A stretch of DNA of 64,000 nucleotides, taken from Polytrichum commune (Eukaryota > Streptophyta > Polytrichopsida > Polytrichales > Polytrichaceae). The stretch covers positions 34,812,440 through 34,876,439 of the forward strand of contig OX485807.1 of the NCBI GenBank assembly GCA_950295325.1. Direction: 5' to 3'. Positions within the stretch are counted from its first letter, which is position 1, and every line of letters begins with the position of its first letter. This document shows positions 45,854 to 56,960 of this stretch, in pieces. Position numbers and translations under genes: made by a program. Below the pieces are notes generated by a model, which saw only the letters and a program-made list of their open reading frames with translations, did no database searches and was not told the DNA's origin.

Positions 45854-47956
45854 TCATCGCCTAGTGGGTAGCTGCCTAAAATTATTGGAGGACATGAAGT
45901 TGGTGCTCGCCATATTGTAATTATGATGGGTCTCAGGTTCCTGCTTATGAAAGAGCTTGAGTAGGCAGCTTGCCTTGCGCTTTGCTCGGGGTGTGCCCAT
46001 GGTGAGCAAAGAGTATAAAGAAGGTACAGCAGTATTGATATGGACAACGGTGGAAATAGTCTTCTCCCCTCCACATTTGCACAAAGCATGTAAAATTGCA
46101 ACCGAATTCTCCCTACCCTTGGGAGATCCCACCCTCAACAACCGCACCAAGACTGGGATAGCAGCTGATTCACCAATGGCTGCAAGTCCCTCACTTGAGC
46201 CTGCCAGAACAGCTAAAACCGCCAATGCATCATCCGCAACACCAGCTTCCTCCTCACTCAACAGAGAGACAAGAATAGGAACAACACCTGCTGAAATAAT
46301 GCTACCCTTGTTGCCATGATAAACAGCAAGATTGAACAAGGCAGTGGCTGCGTCTTTCTTCCCTCTTTGCGGAGTGCCATCCCGCAGAAGTGCAACAAGG
46401 GCAGGGATCGCAGCTAAGTTACTGCCAATCATGATCTTGTAATCATCCACCACAGACAGGGAGAATAATGTCGCAGCAGCATTCTCTCGAGACTCCATGC
46501 CTGCACCATATCTCAGAACCCCAATAATAGGATCCAAAGCACCAGCTTCCACAATCAAGCTCTTATTATTGTCATATATTGAGAGATTCAGCAGTGCAGT
46601 CACAGCATTCTCCTGTGTCTTGGAATCGGTGGATGACAAAAGAGCCACAAGATGTGGTATGGCTCCAGCTTCAGCAATGCACATCCTATTATCCATGCCA
46701 CATTTGGCTAGCAACCGCAGCTCATAGGCCACTTGCTTCTTAACCTCAGGAGATCCTGTAGCAAGCTTCCCTACCAAAAAGGAAGCAGTCATCTTAGTTG
46801 CCTCAAGTGCAGCTTTCGTAGTTTTACTTATCTCAATCCCGGCTCCTTTCTTCACACCTTTCTCCTGCTTATCAAATGGCACATGATGGTCATCACACCA
46901 CTGCGAAATCAAACTCCGTAGTGCATAGTTAGGTATCAAGCTACTCTGACCCAGCTTCTGTCCACTTTTCGGACACGTAGAGTGACCAGCCTCAATCCAC
47001 CTTGCAATTGAAGCACGATCGTATGTTTGACCTGTGGAAACAATCACCGGGTCCAACATAAGGTCAAGAGAGATCGGACAACGAAACTCATCCGGCGGAT
47101 TCAAAACTCCATCCACTCTTCGTCCACTAGTTGAAACCTCCCCTGATGGATCCACATGCTCCCCTGTTTTTTCCCTTGAAAAAACTTCCTCCTCATCCCT
47201 ATTCTCTGTGACTCCATAAAGAACACACTTCCCGTATCGCACAAGCCCTATCAAGTTCGTCAGCGAAGCCACTGTATCTTCTCCACACTCGACAACACTA
47301 CAGCACTCCTCAACCTTAAGGATCTCCCTTTCACATTCCCTGGAATTTTTCAGACCCAATCTCATGAACAGATCTCCCAATTGCTCCTCTTCAGGCTGCT
47401 CCTTCCTCTCCACTTTCTTTAAAACCGAGTCAACTTCCTCAACGAGAGCTAACTCGGATGGATCCACAAACACCTTGGCTCGCTGCACTTGCTTGCTTAG
47501 AAGCTCAACCTGCTCCCGAACCTCATCTGAAAGCTCAAGTAACCCCAACGGTAGTTCCGCCAAAGCTACCGCTAAGCTGCGTGTCAGCTCGTGGAAAGCC
47601 TCCGACACAGGCTTGTTCTGCAGCAACGACCAGAAGGCACTCGCGTCCCTGCACTCTTCCAGTAAGAGTTTAGCGGTCGTCATGATGTGGTACACCTCAC
47701 GAAACGCTATTAAAGCAGACGGCGGCATCGGTGTCTGCGAGTCTCGAAGCTCTTCGAACAGCGGGGACAAAAGCTTGATCCTTCGCGCGATGTTGGCTGC
47801 GTTCTTCCGCTGGCATACTTGTGGCTTCTCACATGTTGATACTTGATGTGCTAGGGCGACTAGTGACTTCACCAGTGCGTTCGCTGATGGGCTCCCTGGT
47901 GGAGGTTCCATCTCCGCCATCGCCGAAGTCCTCCTGTGCTTTGTGCTCGGCGCCAT
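45854..47956 (-). CDS. ARM-repeat U-box E3 ubiquitin ligase (plant PUB family)
   Basis: A 700-residue protein with the plant PUB layout. Residues about 25-260 form the helical N-terminal region (UND-like), an acidic linker follows, the U-box spans about 291-354, and armadillo repeats run from about 395 to 670. The U-box keeps the family signature: CPIS at 293-296, DPVI at 302-305, GQTYDR at 309-314, W320, CP at 328-329, PN at 342-343 and WC at 353-354. U-boxes fold like RING domains without zinc and recruit an E2; ARM repeats bind substrates, often receptor kinases or immune regulators. The first ATG lies 15 nt downstream of an in-frame TAA, so the N-terminus looks complete; M13 is a weaker alternative start. 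The frame is uninterrupted, as in intronless PUB16/17-type genes, whereas PUB12/13/14-type genes carry introns. The last 35 residues are rich in Asn, His and Ser and look disordered. Family certain, subfamily unsure. Confidence 0.95.
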   Translation of the reverse strand: MAPSTKHRRTSAMAEMEPPPGSPSANALVKSLVALAHQVSTCEKPQVCQRKNAANIARRIKLLSPLFEELRDSQTPMPPSALIAFREVYHIMTTAKLLLEECRDASAFWSLLQNKPVSEAFHELTRSLAVALAELPLGLLELSDEVREQVELLSKQVQRAKVFVDPSELALVEEVDSVLKKVERKEQPEEEQLGDLFMRLGLKNSRECEREILKVEECCSVVECGEDTVASLTNLIGLVRYGKCVLYGVTENRDEEEVFSREKTGEHVDPSGEVSTSGRRVDGVLNPPDEFRCPISLDLMLDPVIVSTGQTYDRASIARWIEAGHSTCPKSGQKLGQSSLIPNYALRSLISQWCDDHHVPFDKQEKGVKKGAGIEISKTTKAALEATKMTASFLVGKLATGSPEVKKQVAYELRLLAKCGMDNRMCIAEAGAIPHLVALLSSTDSKTQENAVTALLNLSIYDNNKSLIVEAGALDPIIGVLRYGAGMESRENAAATLFSLSVVDDYKIMIGSNLAAIPALVALLRDGTPQRGKKDAATALFNLAVYHGNKGSIISAGVVPILVSLLSEEEAGVADDALAVLAVLAGSSEGLAAIGESAAIPVLVRLLRVGSPKGRENSVAILHALCKCGGEKTISTVVHINTAVPSLYSLLTMGTPRAKRKASCLLKLFHKQEPETHHNYNMASTNFMSSNNFRQLPTRR

Positions 47957-47984
47957 CCACCAGAGCCTTTCTTAATCTTATCTT

Positions 47985-48262
47985 AACCTGATGAATTATT
48001 AACTTGTGACAGACTCCTTACACTCAAACCTCCTCACACTATGTGCCACATAACGAATGCTTTTCAAATCTCACACAAGTAGCCTGCTGCTTCCATAAAA
48101 CAGTAAAAGAAACGAGAAACCTCGTTAACAACCACAAGAACTTCTAATGCTACAATACTGAACTCTCGTTCCCTGCTCAAAGGCAACTTCCAGCCGTTAA
48201 TCCCCGTTCTTTACACCAAGATCCTCCTCAGCGAAGAACCGTAGCAGATCCATACACCCGAC
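47985..48262. repeat. Tandem duplication upstream of U-box gene, copy A
   Basis: Aligns by eye with 48,278-48,562. Shared landmarks in the same order are CTCCTTACAC (48,014 and 48,307), CTGCTGCTTCCA, AAAACTTCTAAT/AGAACTTCTAAT, AATACTCAACTC/AATACTGAACTC, GGCCGTTA/AGCCGTTA and GTAGCAGATC (48,241 and 48,541). The period is 293-300 bp, so small indels have accumulated. Confidence 0.8.
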
Positions 48263-48277
48263 CTTTTTCTTAACTAA

Positions 48278-48562
48278 AGCTGATGATTGATTCACTCGAC
48301 AACAAACTCCTTACACCCAAGGGACTTCACAACAAGTGCCACATTCCCTCCCACCAACATTCACAACGAATGTCTCAACAAATAGACTGCTGCTTCCAGG
48401 AAAGGTGAAAGAAAAGGGAAAACCTTCTTAACAGCCACGAAAACTTCTAATACTATAATACTCAACTCTTGCTCCCGGGCTGAACTCAATCTCCCGGCCG
48501 TTAGTCTCCACTACACCGAGACCCTCCCCGGGGAACGAACGTAGCAGATCCCCCATCGAGCA
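48278..48562. repeat. Tandem duplication upstream of U-box gene, copy B
   Basis: Partner of the copy at 47,985-48,262. The two have diverged by substitutions and small indels, so the event is not recent. Confidence 0.8.
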
Positions 48563-48642
48563 AACCCTTGCTGGCTCCACACCCTATGTGTTCCACCGCC
48601 CTTACGGCGCCAAAGAGCAGTCAATCTGTCTCCAGTGTTCCT

Positions 48643-48780
48643 TCAAGCCCTGTATGAATTTATCACCACGAGATACATGTGACATCCGGCGCACCAGAGG
48701 CTTGGAAATGGTGATGAATGAGCGTCGAAATTCAGGAGGTCACAAAGGAGAAAGCTGCGGAAGGCTGGAGACAGCGACAT
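48643..48780 (-). CDS. Possible upstream ORF in the U-box gene leader
   Basis: Reading the minus strand, an ATG at 48,780 opens a 45-codon frame starting MSLSPAFRSFLLCDLLNF and ending at a TGA at 48,643. It lies about 700 bp upstream of the U-box start, beyond the duplicated block. If the transcript begins near 48,800-48,900, this would be a uORF that could dampen translation of the main frame. There is no homology evidence, and chance occurrence is quite possible. Confidence 0.2.
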   Translation of the reverse strand: MSLSPAFRSFLLCDLLNFDAHSSPFPSLWCAGCHMYLVVINSYRA

Positions 48781-48809
48781 GAGAGAGGGCTCTTAAGCGA
48801 AAGAGGATG

Positions 48810-48905
48810 AAGACGACGGAGGATCTAGGTATTCGGCGCTCGTGTACGCGTATTGTACGAGTATAGAGTATATCGTAGTGTAGAGTAATCCTAGGGTGTA
48901 CACTA
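48810..48905 (-). repeat. Promoter-proximal segment with a second copy at 50.2 kb
   Basis: Shares GATCTAGGTATTCGGCGC and the flanking order (GAAGACGACGGAG, then GAGTATAGAGTAT, then TAGGGTG) with 50,180-50,282. On the minus strand it sits where the U-box transcript would be expected to start. Confidence 0.65.
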
Positions 48906-49290
48906 CTACTACAATACTCAACTCTTTAAACCTTAAACATGAGAAAGGGCTCTTGAATCTTACGGCCGCTTTACATGAGGAGCCAAGGCCAATTTAGGGC
49001 ATTGACATGCGTAAACCTCTCCACGTGATTGGTCGAATCCACTAAATCAATCCCAAGGCCTTTACATGACAAAATCAAGGTCGTATTTTTTTCAAATTCA
49101 TATTCTAATGAGCTGAAATTATAGCCTGATGTATTAAAGACAAAATTTGACATGGCCCAAGGGAAGAGAATTGGGTTGGATCAAAATGAAAAGCCAATTT
49201 GTTTCTCAGGGGTGTGTTAGAGTTTCCTCCCTTCTTCGCCCAGGTCAATATTTCGTGTGAATCAGCTTAGGCCTCGACTCCTCGTGTAAA

Positions 49291-49532
49291 GGGCCACTTC
49301 GTACACAAGACTAAAGGTCCGTGACCATTGCATTCTAAGATCTCTCATTGGTTGAAAAGCTCACTACCATCCAAGTTCGCTTTACATTAGAAGGTGAAGG
49401 CCTAAGGGTCCAAAGAAATCATCATGGATGAAAAGACTAGTACATAGATTCCTATATGTAAGACTATAAATAATGTTTAATGGTTTGCTGGAATTACATT
49501 GTCACAACTCTTGGCTTGTGTGTGAAGTGGCC
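49291..49532. mobile_element. Harbinger-like MITE family F1, deleted copy
   Basis: GGGCCACTTCGTACACAAG at the left and CTTGTGTGTGAAGTGGCC at the right, followed by TTA. It is 242 bp long and shares GTGAAGGCCTAA and GGTCCAAAGAAA with the 55,476 copy, marking a subfamily distinct from the roughly 500-bp copies. Confidence 0.75.
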
Positions 49533-50175
49533 TTAGCCTATGTTGGTCCAATATATACATAAATGCATGGTATTGATAATCAACATCAAGAATGATATAA
49601 AAGAATCCACCCATGGGTATCAAATTATGATACCATTCAAACATTGAAAATTTGATGGGTATCTCAAGATGATAAAATATTTGTATACGCTACCTTATTA
49701 TTTGGGTTCATATAGTTCTGAATCATATATGATACTAGGATGATTTTGCCTAGGTTTGAAGATTCTCCTCTGATGTATAGATTTGACTATTAATGAAAAC
49801 ACAAATATCATCAACTACTCGTACCCTGTTGGTATCAAAGCATGCGAAACCCTCATTACAAATACCCAATAAAAGACAATCATATACCAACACTTCAATC
49901 TAGGTTATATAAGTTATATAAGTTATATAGGTTAGTTTGAACCTTGGAAAACCATCTTTTATTATATATTACCTCGGTGCGAATTATTTTTGAATATTTA
50001 CAATCAAACTCTCATGCATGAGATTTATGCCATGTCAAGACGTTACATTCAACCGCATGGATGTACTCTTTGATGCTTTGTAACAACTTCCGTTTCGTTG
50101 TGTAGACGACATTTGAGCATGAAGAAATGTTCATCTTAAGCTATCTCACATTCAAGATGCTACCCGGTGACCTTT

Positions 50176-50282
50176 TAAGGGTGAAGACGATGGAGAATCT
50201 AGGTATTCGGCGCCCTTATATGAATACAATAGTGGTATGGAGTATAGCGGCGTGTATAATACTCTTTGGGTGCTCTTAGGTC
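50176..50282 (-). repeat. Second copy of the 48.8-kb promoter-proximal segment
   Basis: Contains GAAGACGATGGAGAATC, then TAGGTATTCGGCGCCC and GGAGTATAG, in the same order and orientation as 48,810-48,905. No gene follows it downstream on the minus strand before the MITE at 49.3-49.5 kb, so it is probably an orphan fragment left by a duplication. Confidence 0.6.
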
Positions 50283-50567
50283 CGTAGATGAGCACGCAAC
50301 TACATGAAGGTGTATTAGGAGGCTGCCTAGTAAGCAAGTAAATAGTCTCCCCAAGCGGCACCACCCTAGGCATTTTCCATTTGGTTTTATTTAGTAAAGG
50401 CCTCACTCGGCACACTTGCTCCTCACACTTGAGAGTCACTTACGTCCCATGAGGGACATCCATTTGTGATAATGATGCGGGAGGGTAGATTTGCAATCAA
50501 ATCTACATACATATGTATCTCTTTAGGATAATACTTAACAATCAAAGATGTTTCGATTTTTTATTAC

Positions 50568-50715
50568 ATTAAACATCTGGTTTGGTGTGGTCCACACTAG
50601 TTAGCATCAACCCATGATAAGTGTCTTGCAATCACATGGTGGCAATTACATGCTACACGGCAAGTCGTAAAGGCCATTTTGATTAATTTTACTGTCATGT
50701 TACATCAAATGATTG
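50568..50715. mobile_element. MITE with GATTTAGTGTGGC termini, copy 4 (degenerate)
   Basis: GGTTTGGTGTGGTCCACACT at the left and GTCATGTTACATCAAATG at the right, with GTGTCTTGCAATCACATGGT inside. Shortened and diverged. Confidence 0.5.
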
Positions 50716-51730
50716 TTTTGTTATGATTTCAAGTTTTGTGTGGTTTTATTTTGTTTTTTAATATCACATTTATATTGCAGTTGATAGATGGCAAGGCTTA
50801 TTAGTCACAAACATATGTTGGATTGAAACGTGTCATAATGAAACTTGATTATTTGTTCATATTATAAACACCATTTTTAAGGCGATATTCACATACATGG
50901 GAGGGTCTATACTACATATATGATCATGAAATTCAACCTTCATTTATGCTTGTTATTAGTGTGCTACGGTGTGCATCTCAACCCTAGCATTATAAATTTT
51001 GAAATGACAATCCTTATGATGTGCAATAAACAAGATTGTGCGTAACACTCGAAGTGCCCACAATAAATAGGGTCACATAAATACGGGACTCGTTTACTTA
51101 AATGCAATATTAAAAAAGAACGGAAAAGAAGAAGGAACATCAATGTGTTTACGAGTGACATGAGACATCCATTCGCCATCAACCATCCATGCCCATAACA
51201 TAAAACATTACATCAAAGCATCTTTCAAAGCATGGTTCGTAAATGGCGCCGTGTACTTTTATATATCCAATATCGAGGAGCGTGTTAAATCAACTTACAT
51301 GAGTCGGATAGAAATCGAGAAGTGGGGATTGCTTATGCATGCACAAAAGTCGTATGTATGGACCGTCATGTGGTGTTGGGTTCATCTTCCACATGCCAAC
51401 TCGGCTAGGATTGGAATTGAGAAGCGAAGTTATTGATTAATAATCCATTGAAGGCGGCACCAAAGCTAGTTATGGGCGGCGGACACACGCGCTTTTTTCC
51501 ACTTTTGTTATGATCCCCTCCAATGGTGTGCAAGTATCCGAACCTAGGGCATCGAGAAGGGCACACGTGGGTATAATATAGTGTATCCGATTCTATGGGC
51601 ATCACATCCTTCAATACCACGATTGATACCCGCATGATAGTTGCTCATATAAGATGCCATTGCAATGTTCCATAGTATCACTTATACATATCCTTGGACA
51701 TTCTATACATCTCACTTGCTACAATGAATA

Positions 51731-51903
51731 GATTGATCTAGCGTGGCATTAAAATTGGTGCATTATATGTATAAATTTAACTAGTCTTCGTAATTTCTCA
51801 TGTAGCATCGATTGTCATGCAACATCCTCTAGTTTTCACCCAGTCATTGTAATTAATGTGGGTTGATCGTGAATATCGTTGGTCACACTAAATAAGATGT
51901 TCA
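51731..51903. mobile_element. MITE with GATTTAGTGTGGC termini, copy 5
   Basis: GATCTAGCGTGGCATTAAAA to GGTCACACTAAATAAGATG, with TCTCATGTAGCATCGATTG and GTCATGCAACATCCTC inside. Same orientation as copy 1. Confidence 0.55.
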
Positions 51904-52204
51904 GGGTAGTATATCGTAGGTTGAGATTTTACAACATCACATGCACGGGACACACATGCATAGTGATATTTAAGTGTATTTGAACAAACCAATTGTTCAA
52001 AAATGACAAGGGATGTGCACTTATGGGGGCAAAAACATCTGATGACTATAGAAAAAGCAACAAGACAATAACCACAACTTCCAATGTTTGCCAACCACCG
52101 TATTTGTGCAGTTTTGCGATCGAGTGTATGTCACATTGGCAATTAATATATCCATACATACTTAAATTTATAATATAAATCCAAATATACTTAAATCCTA
52201 GTTC

Positions 52205-52231
52205 CACACACACACACACACACACACACAC
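52205..52231. repeat. (CA)n microsatellite
   Basis: About thirteen CA units. Confidence 0.95.
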
Positions 52232-53899
52232 CATTACTATGCTATTATTCATGCTTTCTTTTCTATCCAGAGAAGGTTACTAGTAGCCGAGATCAAATCA
52301 CAGGGTGTTTATTCAAGGATAGATTTCAGGATGGTTTGTTGGTTAATACATATAACAACTTGACCATGCATTATGCCAACCCGTGTGGGGCCATGCCCAA
52401 CAATTAACCCATAACACCTGGTAAACGTTGCATGTTTGTAAATGTTTTGAGATTTAAAATTCACAAGTGCCGGACCCAACTGTTGTTTTCTCTTGCAAAT
52501 GAATACTACTTGTGATGCTCGTACTGTTCACTTTGCAAGGGTGGCCTAACATAAAAAGGGTATGATTCCCTTGAAATCCCCAAAAATCCCGAAACTATAG
52601 CTGAGTAGTGTTATGCACATAAATTGTTGGTTCAAATTGTTTGTTTAGTTTATATGATGTATTGGGAATACGACACTTATTAAACTAGTTTATTGCTTGT
52701 TATGCACATCGACAACAAAATGTATGGGACTTCTAAATAACTAGTCAATAATGTTTGTCATGAAATTGAATCAAGCAGTGTGAACTTCAAGTAATAATTA
52801 TATTAGGGGTTTTTTCCTAGCCAATATATGCACATGAACATGATGTCAGTATTACTATTATTATGGTACTGGATGGTATTAATATTGTTCTATGCACATG
52901 TACACGATAATACTCGCTTATTGATATATTTGTTTAATGGGATCACCTCCATGACAAATTGATGATTGTCTATCTGAGTGCCCAAGATGGCAATTAAGTT
53001 ATAGCTTGAATGTTTGAACTATGCAATTCATGTCATTGCATGTCATGATGCATCACAAGCATTTTAATAAATACTTTTCATGCCATGTCTTTGTCGTTCA
53101 TTATCACACGTAAGTGTGTGCCTTACTATCCATCCATGTTTATTCTTTTACTACATGGATCTACTTTACATCCAAATTTATACTCAACCACAACTACGCC
53201 GACTTGTGACCCTTCCCAAAAGTGACCACCATAGATTCTTGCCTATAATGAACATAAGTTGAACATGTGAAGTTGAGAGTAAGTTTTGGACGCACCTACA
53301 TTCGACACTTTGAAAAGAATTGTGCTATTCATACAATGTTTGGAAAATGTAATCTAAGGTGCGATATAATATATTCTCAATTGTCATTAAAATCCAACAA
53401 TGTTATGGATCTTTAACAATAATAATCTTATTTAGTTGGTTAAAAGGGAAATTACAAATTTTAATCACCATAATGTGGATTGAGCACATGCAACAACTTT
53501 TTCTTTGCATGAATCCTTTTGTTTGAACTTGCAATATGTACTCCTATTTTCAAGGAGAGGTAATTTGTGATTTCAAATTACAAAACCAACAATGATTAAA
53601 TCTAAGGTCCCTAGATTTCATTTGAAGGTAACTTTTTTAAAACATAGGCACCAAAACAATATGATGACAAAGGTTATAAACACATGGTGTCTTAAAACAA
53701 TAACAAACATTGTCATGGTGGGGTATCATCCCCATAATGTGCTATTATATCATAGCCGCCTCATAAACCACCACTTGCACACAAATGTTTGATGAAACCC
53801 TAATGGCAATGAGCTCCCATAACTAACATGTCGTGCAAATGTGGGTGAGAGAGCAATATATATATTGTTTTATCTAGTAAATAAATTATATATTAGGAG

Positions 53900-54090
53900 A
53901 AATACGACTTTGGGCAACTATACTTGACACGGTTCCAAAGTTTTAATCGAAGACTTCCTTGAAACTTCAAAACTTGACAAATTTGTGGGATGTTGAAAGC
54001 CTTTTGTGTAATTCACACGGTTTTATGGTAACATCTTGAACTAAGCTATACAGTGTCAATGATAACTTCAAACTCTAGCGTGTTTGTTTA
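53900..54090. repeat. Direct repeat, copy 1 (with 54,465-54,660)
   Basis: Shares ACGACTTTG-GCAAC, TCGAAGACTTC/TCGGAGACTTC, CTTCAAAACT-GACAA, GCCTTTTGTGT/GCCTTTGTGTG and TACA-TGTCAAT in order with the second copy about 565 bp downstream. Confidence 0.6.
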
Positions 54091-54464
54091 TTGAAATCAA
54101 AATCCTAGTGGAAGTCAATTTTGGATCATTTATTGATTCATCCACATTGTGGTGGAATCAAACTTGGTATACTGCAAGAATACTAAAATTTCACCAAGGT
54201 AACATTATATTGTTGCACTACAAGCACATGAGTCCTCAATAGTTGACATCAATCAATGGGAAATTATCCTATGTCATTGGAGCATTTGTAAATCTATCAA
54301 AATGATAGATTTGCACATTTCTTTCAACGATGTAAGACAATTGTGTGATGACGCACATGCTGGTGGTGTTGGCACTTCAAAGTCTTGTCAATCAGACATC
54401 TAATTCATCCATGTCAAACTTACATGGTTTTATAAACACATTTGGGTAAAGAGAGGAGACAAAA

Positions 54465-54660
54465 AAGAACACGACTTTGTGCAACTTGGCCCCTTCGGGG
54501 CACAATTAAATCTTTTCTTTTCTTTTTCAATCGGAGACTTCTCCACATCTTCAAAACTCGACAAGGCGCTCGGATGGAGGCCTTTGTGTGACTCAATCTC
54601 TTAGTAACACCTCAAACTAAGTTTATACAATGTCAATAACACCTTCTCCGGGTCTCCAAC
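54465..54660. repeat. Direct repeat, copy 2
   Basis: Partner of 53,900-54,090, diverged and carrying a pyrimidine-rich insertion (TCTTTTCTTTTC). Confidence 0.6.
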
Positions 54661-55195
54661 TCGGACACGAGTGATAATATTAAAACAATTTATAAAAAAC
54701 AAAATCAAGAGTAGGTAGTTTGTGTGAAGTCATTGACAAGCGGCCGTTTTGACATTAGTTAAATTTACTCTTTGCGGCACTATCTCCAACATAGGAGAGA
54801 TGTGTAAGTGGCAACAATGTTAGTAACTTAAGTCAAGGGACCACCGCTATCTTATTCCACACCTTTGTCGCCCCAATCCTTTTGTCAATGCAACCACAAA
54901 TGAAAAAAAAAATGTATATGTTTCTATTTTTAATACGTAAGAAAGACGTTTTGAAGTTGCGAAAGTTCAAAATTTTGAAGCGGGCACAACCGTAAGTTGG
55001 CTTTTTTAGGTTGACCCATACGATGGTAGTACTACATACGAAGTCAACAAATAAATAAAAGCTTCAAAAGTCTCCCACTAGGAAAGCTTGACGGAAGCAA
55101 TTGACGGAATGTCAAACAACCTTTTTTTAATAGCCATGGGGGCCAAATACTTGGTATATTACGTACCTGCCACATAAGATTTAATATGACGTTCA

Positions 55196-55470
55196 GTCTA
55201 TGAGACGATGCCACGTCGTCTTGGTTCATTGTCAAACCGGTGCCATTTCAATCAAGGTTTCTTAATTAACTTAAGGACCACCTGGCGGTCAACAAGTTGC
55301 AACTCAATTTTATATGATACGATTTCTTCATAAATTACACTCACCGGTTTTATCACATACTTACTATGAGACGATGCCACGTCATCTTGGCTCATTGTCA
55401 AACCGGTGCAATTTTGATCAATATATATTTTAACTAACATAAGGAGTACTCGGTCAACAAGTTGCAACCA
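55196..55470. repeat. Tandem duplication, period about 173 bp
   Basis: CTATGAGACGATGCCACGTC, CTTGG-TCATTGTCAAACC then GGTGC, and GGTCAACAAGTTGCAAC occur twice (55,198 and 55,372 for the first landmark). The second copy ends at the F1 MITE insertion at 55,476. Confidence 0.8.
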
Positions 55471-55475
55471 AGTTA

Positions 55476-56064
55476 GAGCCACTTCACACACAAGGCTGAA
55501 GGCCCTTGACCATGGCAATGTAAGAGCTCTCATTGGTCGAAAAGGCGGAGACCGTCCAAGTCCATTTCACACTAGGAGGTGAAGGCCTAAAGGTCCAAAG
55601 AAAAGTTTGTGGATGAAAAGTCTACATGGTTGGTCGTGGATAAGGGTGCATGGTCTACCGGAATTTGCGTCAGACCCACCTCCAAGAGGTGGGCTTGACG
55701 CAAGTTCCGGGAGACCTTGATTTTTTTAATATTTTTTCCAGCACGATAGATTTCAGGACAGACTGCATGGAAGATTCCAAAATAGACTCCAAAACATATT
55801 CTAGGACAGACAAACACCACCAAGTAATTATCTTAAATTGATAAACTTGGAGACATATTATATTAAACCAAATCCTCCCCTCTTTTCCGCCAACAAAATA
55901 TGCAATGGTCCCGCAACATGGTTCATTCTCACTTCACACTATGCTTGAGGGGGCCAAGACTACATAAAATGGCTTTCCCAACACCCATGGTACGGCCTTT
56001 GGATGAGAGTCAAGGGTCCTCTCCATTACAAGGCACGGCTCTTGGCTCATGTGTGAAGTGACCC
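55476..56064. mobile_element. Harbinger-like MITE family F1, long variant
   Basis: GAGCCACTTCACACACAAGG at the left, ATGTGTGAAGTGACCC at the right, and TTA on both sides (55,473-55,475 and 56,065-56,067). Length is 589 bp. The left part matches the 49,291 copy. A short internal inverted repeat (GACCCACCTCCAAGAGGTGG) lies near 55,673. Confidence 0.75.
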
Positions 56065-56130
56065 TTATATGATTTGATTTCTCCATAATCTATCTCACCA
56101 AATTTATCATGTGTGATTACTATGATCCGG

Positions 56131-56366
56131 CAAGAGGGAGTTGTCGCATACAAGTGTACTTCTCATCCATCCAACATAAAATCATGACACCCTCTAAGTT
56201 TGGGGCCCATTCATGTCAAATAACTTAGAGCACATTAATTCATGGTCTTCAAAGTTGGTTCCGATGCCAAGGAACCCCAAACTAACCCTCTGAACTGCAT
56301 ATTATCTTAGGATTTTTATGTTGGATGAATGAAAGGTACATTGGTATGCAATAATTCTCTCTTGCC
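56131..56366. mobile_element. Foldback MITE with GCAAGAGAG termini (copy 2)
   Basis: The left arm GCAAGAGGGAGTTGTCGCAT, then TTCTCATCCATCCAACATAA, mirrors the right arm (TTATGTTGGATGAATGAAAG, then CTCTCTTGCC). The interior shares CAAGTTATTTGAG/CAAATAACTTAGAG and AATTCCATGCC/TTCCGATGCC motifs with the 11,661 copy. Confidence 0.65.
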
Positions 56367-56631
56367 ATATGTTGTTCCTTATACAGCGAATATGGTTATT
56401 TGTGCGAGAGAATCCCGGGTTTGACTAGTTACTACCAAATTTGAGCACATCATTTATGATCATTTATAAATAATGTAACTTCATTACATAAATATTTATA
56501 TGTGTATACAATGTATAGTAAAATGAACATATCATTGTTCATAGAAATATTCATTTTGGTGATGTTGTTTGAATGTGTACTAACTTTGGTACCTTTCATG
56601 TGCATGCCTAATTATACACAACGACATTGAA

Positions 56632-56795
56632 TATATGATTTGATGTAACATTAAAATCAGTGAATCGTATTAATTAGAGTGGTTTTTTTTGTGATTTGTC
56701 ATGTAGCGACAAATGTCATATGATACCATGTAAGACAATAAAAGTGGGTTGATGATGAATAGTGTGGGCGCTGCTAAATCAAAAAACTATTACTC
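56632..56795. mobile_element. MITE with GATTTAGTGTGGC termini, copy 6
   Basis: GATTTGATGTAACATTAAAA to GTGTGGGCGCTGCTAAATCA, with GATTTGTCATGTAGCGAC and GTCATATGATACC inside. Confidence 0.55.
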
Positions 56796-56960
56796 TTAAA
56801 TAAAGTGTGAATATTTAGAAATCTACGGGGTCACAATATTTTTTGGGTGTCGTTGGAATTAATTTTCATGCTACAAAACAATGTGATGTGCACTAAGAAT
56901 TGGCATACCAAGTCAAAGAAATAGAGAGAGTTGACGTCCTTGAATTTCTTGTATAAGTAA

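Larger units (their letters stand above)
47957..48900 (-). promoter_or_regulatory. Presumed 5' leader and promoter of the U-box gene
   Basis: This is the region upstream of the U-box start codon on the minus strand. It holds a tandem duplication of about 290 bp, a short upstream ORF, and pyrimidine-rich stretches typical of plant 5' leaders. No convincing TATA box stands out. The transcription start is not visible; the TACTCTATAC-rich stretch near 48,850-48,880 is a possible core promoter. Inference only. Confidence 0.4.
50716..53899. other. AT-rich spacer without recognisable genes
   Basis: Apart from one GATTTAGTGTGGC MITE and the (CA)n tract, nothing is recognised. Confidence 0.4.

Noticed and set aside
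45957..47846. Plus-strand frames of 60-160 codons opposite the U-box gene
   Set aside because: They are antisense shadows of the 700-codon frame.
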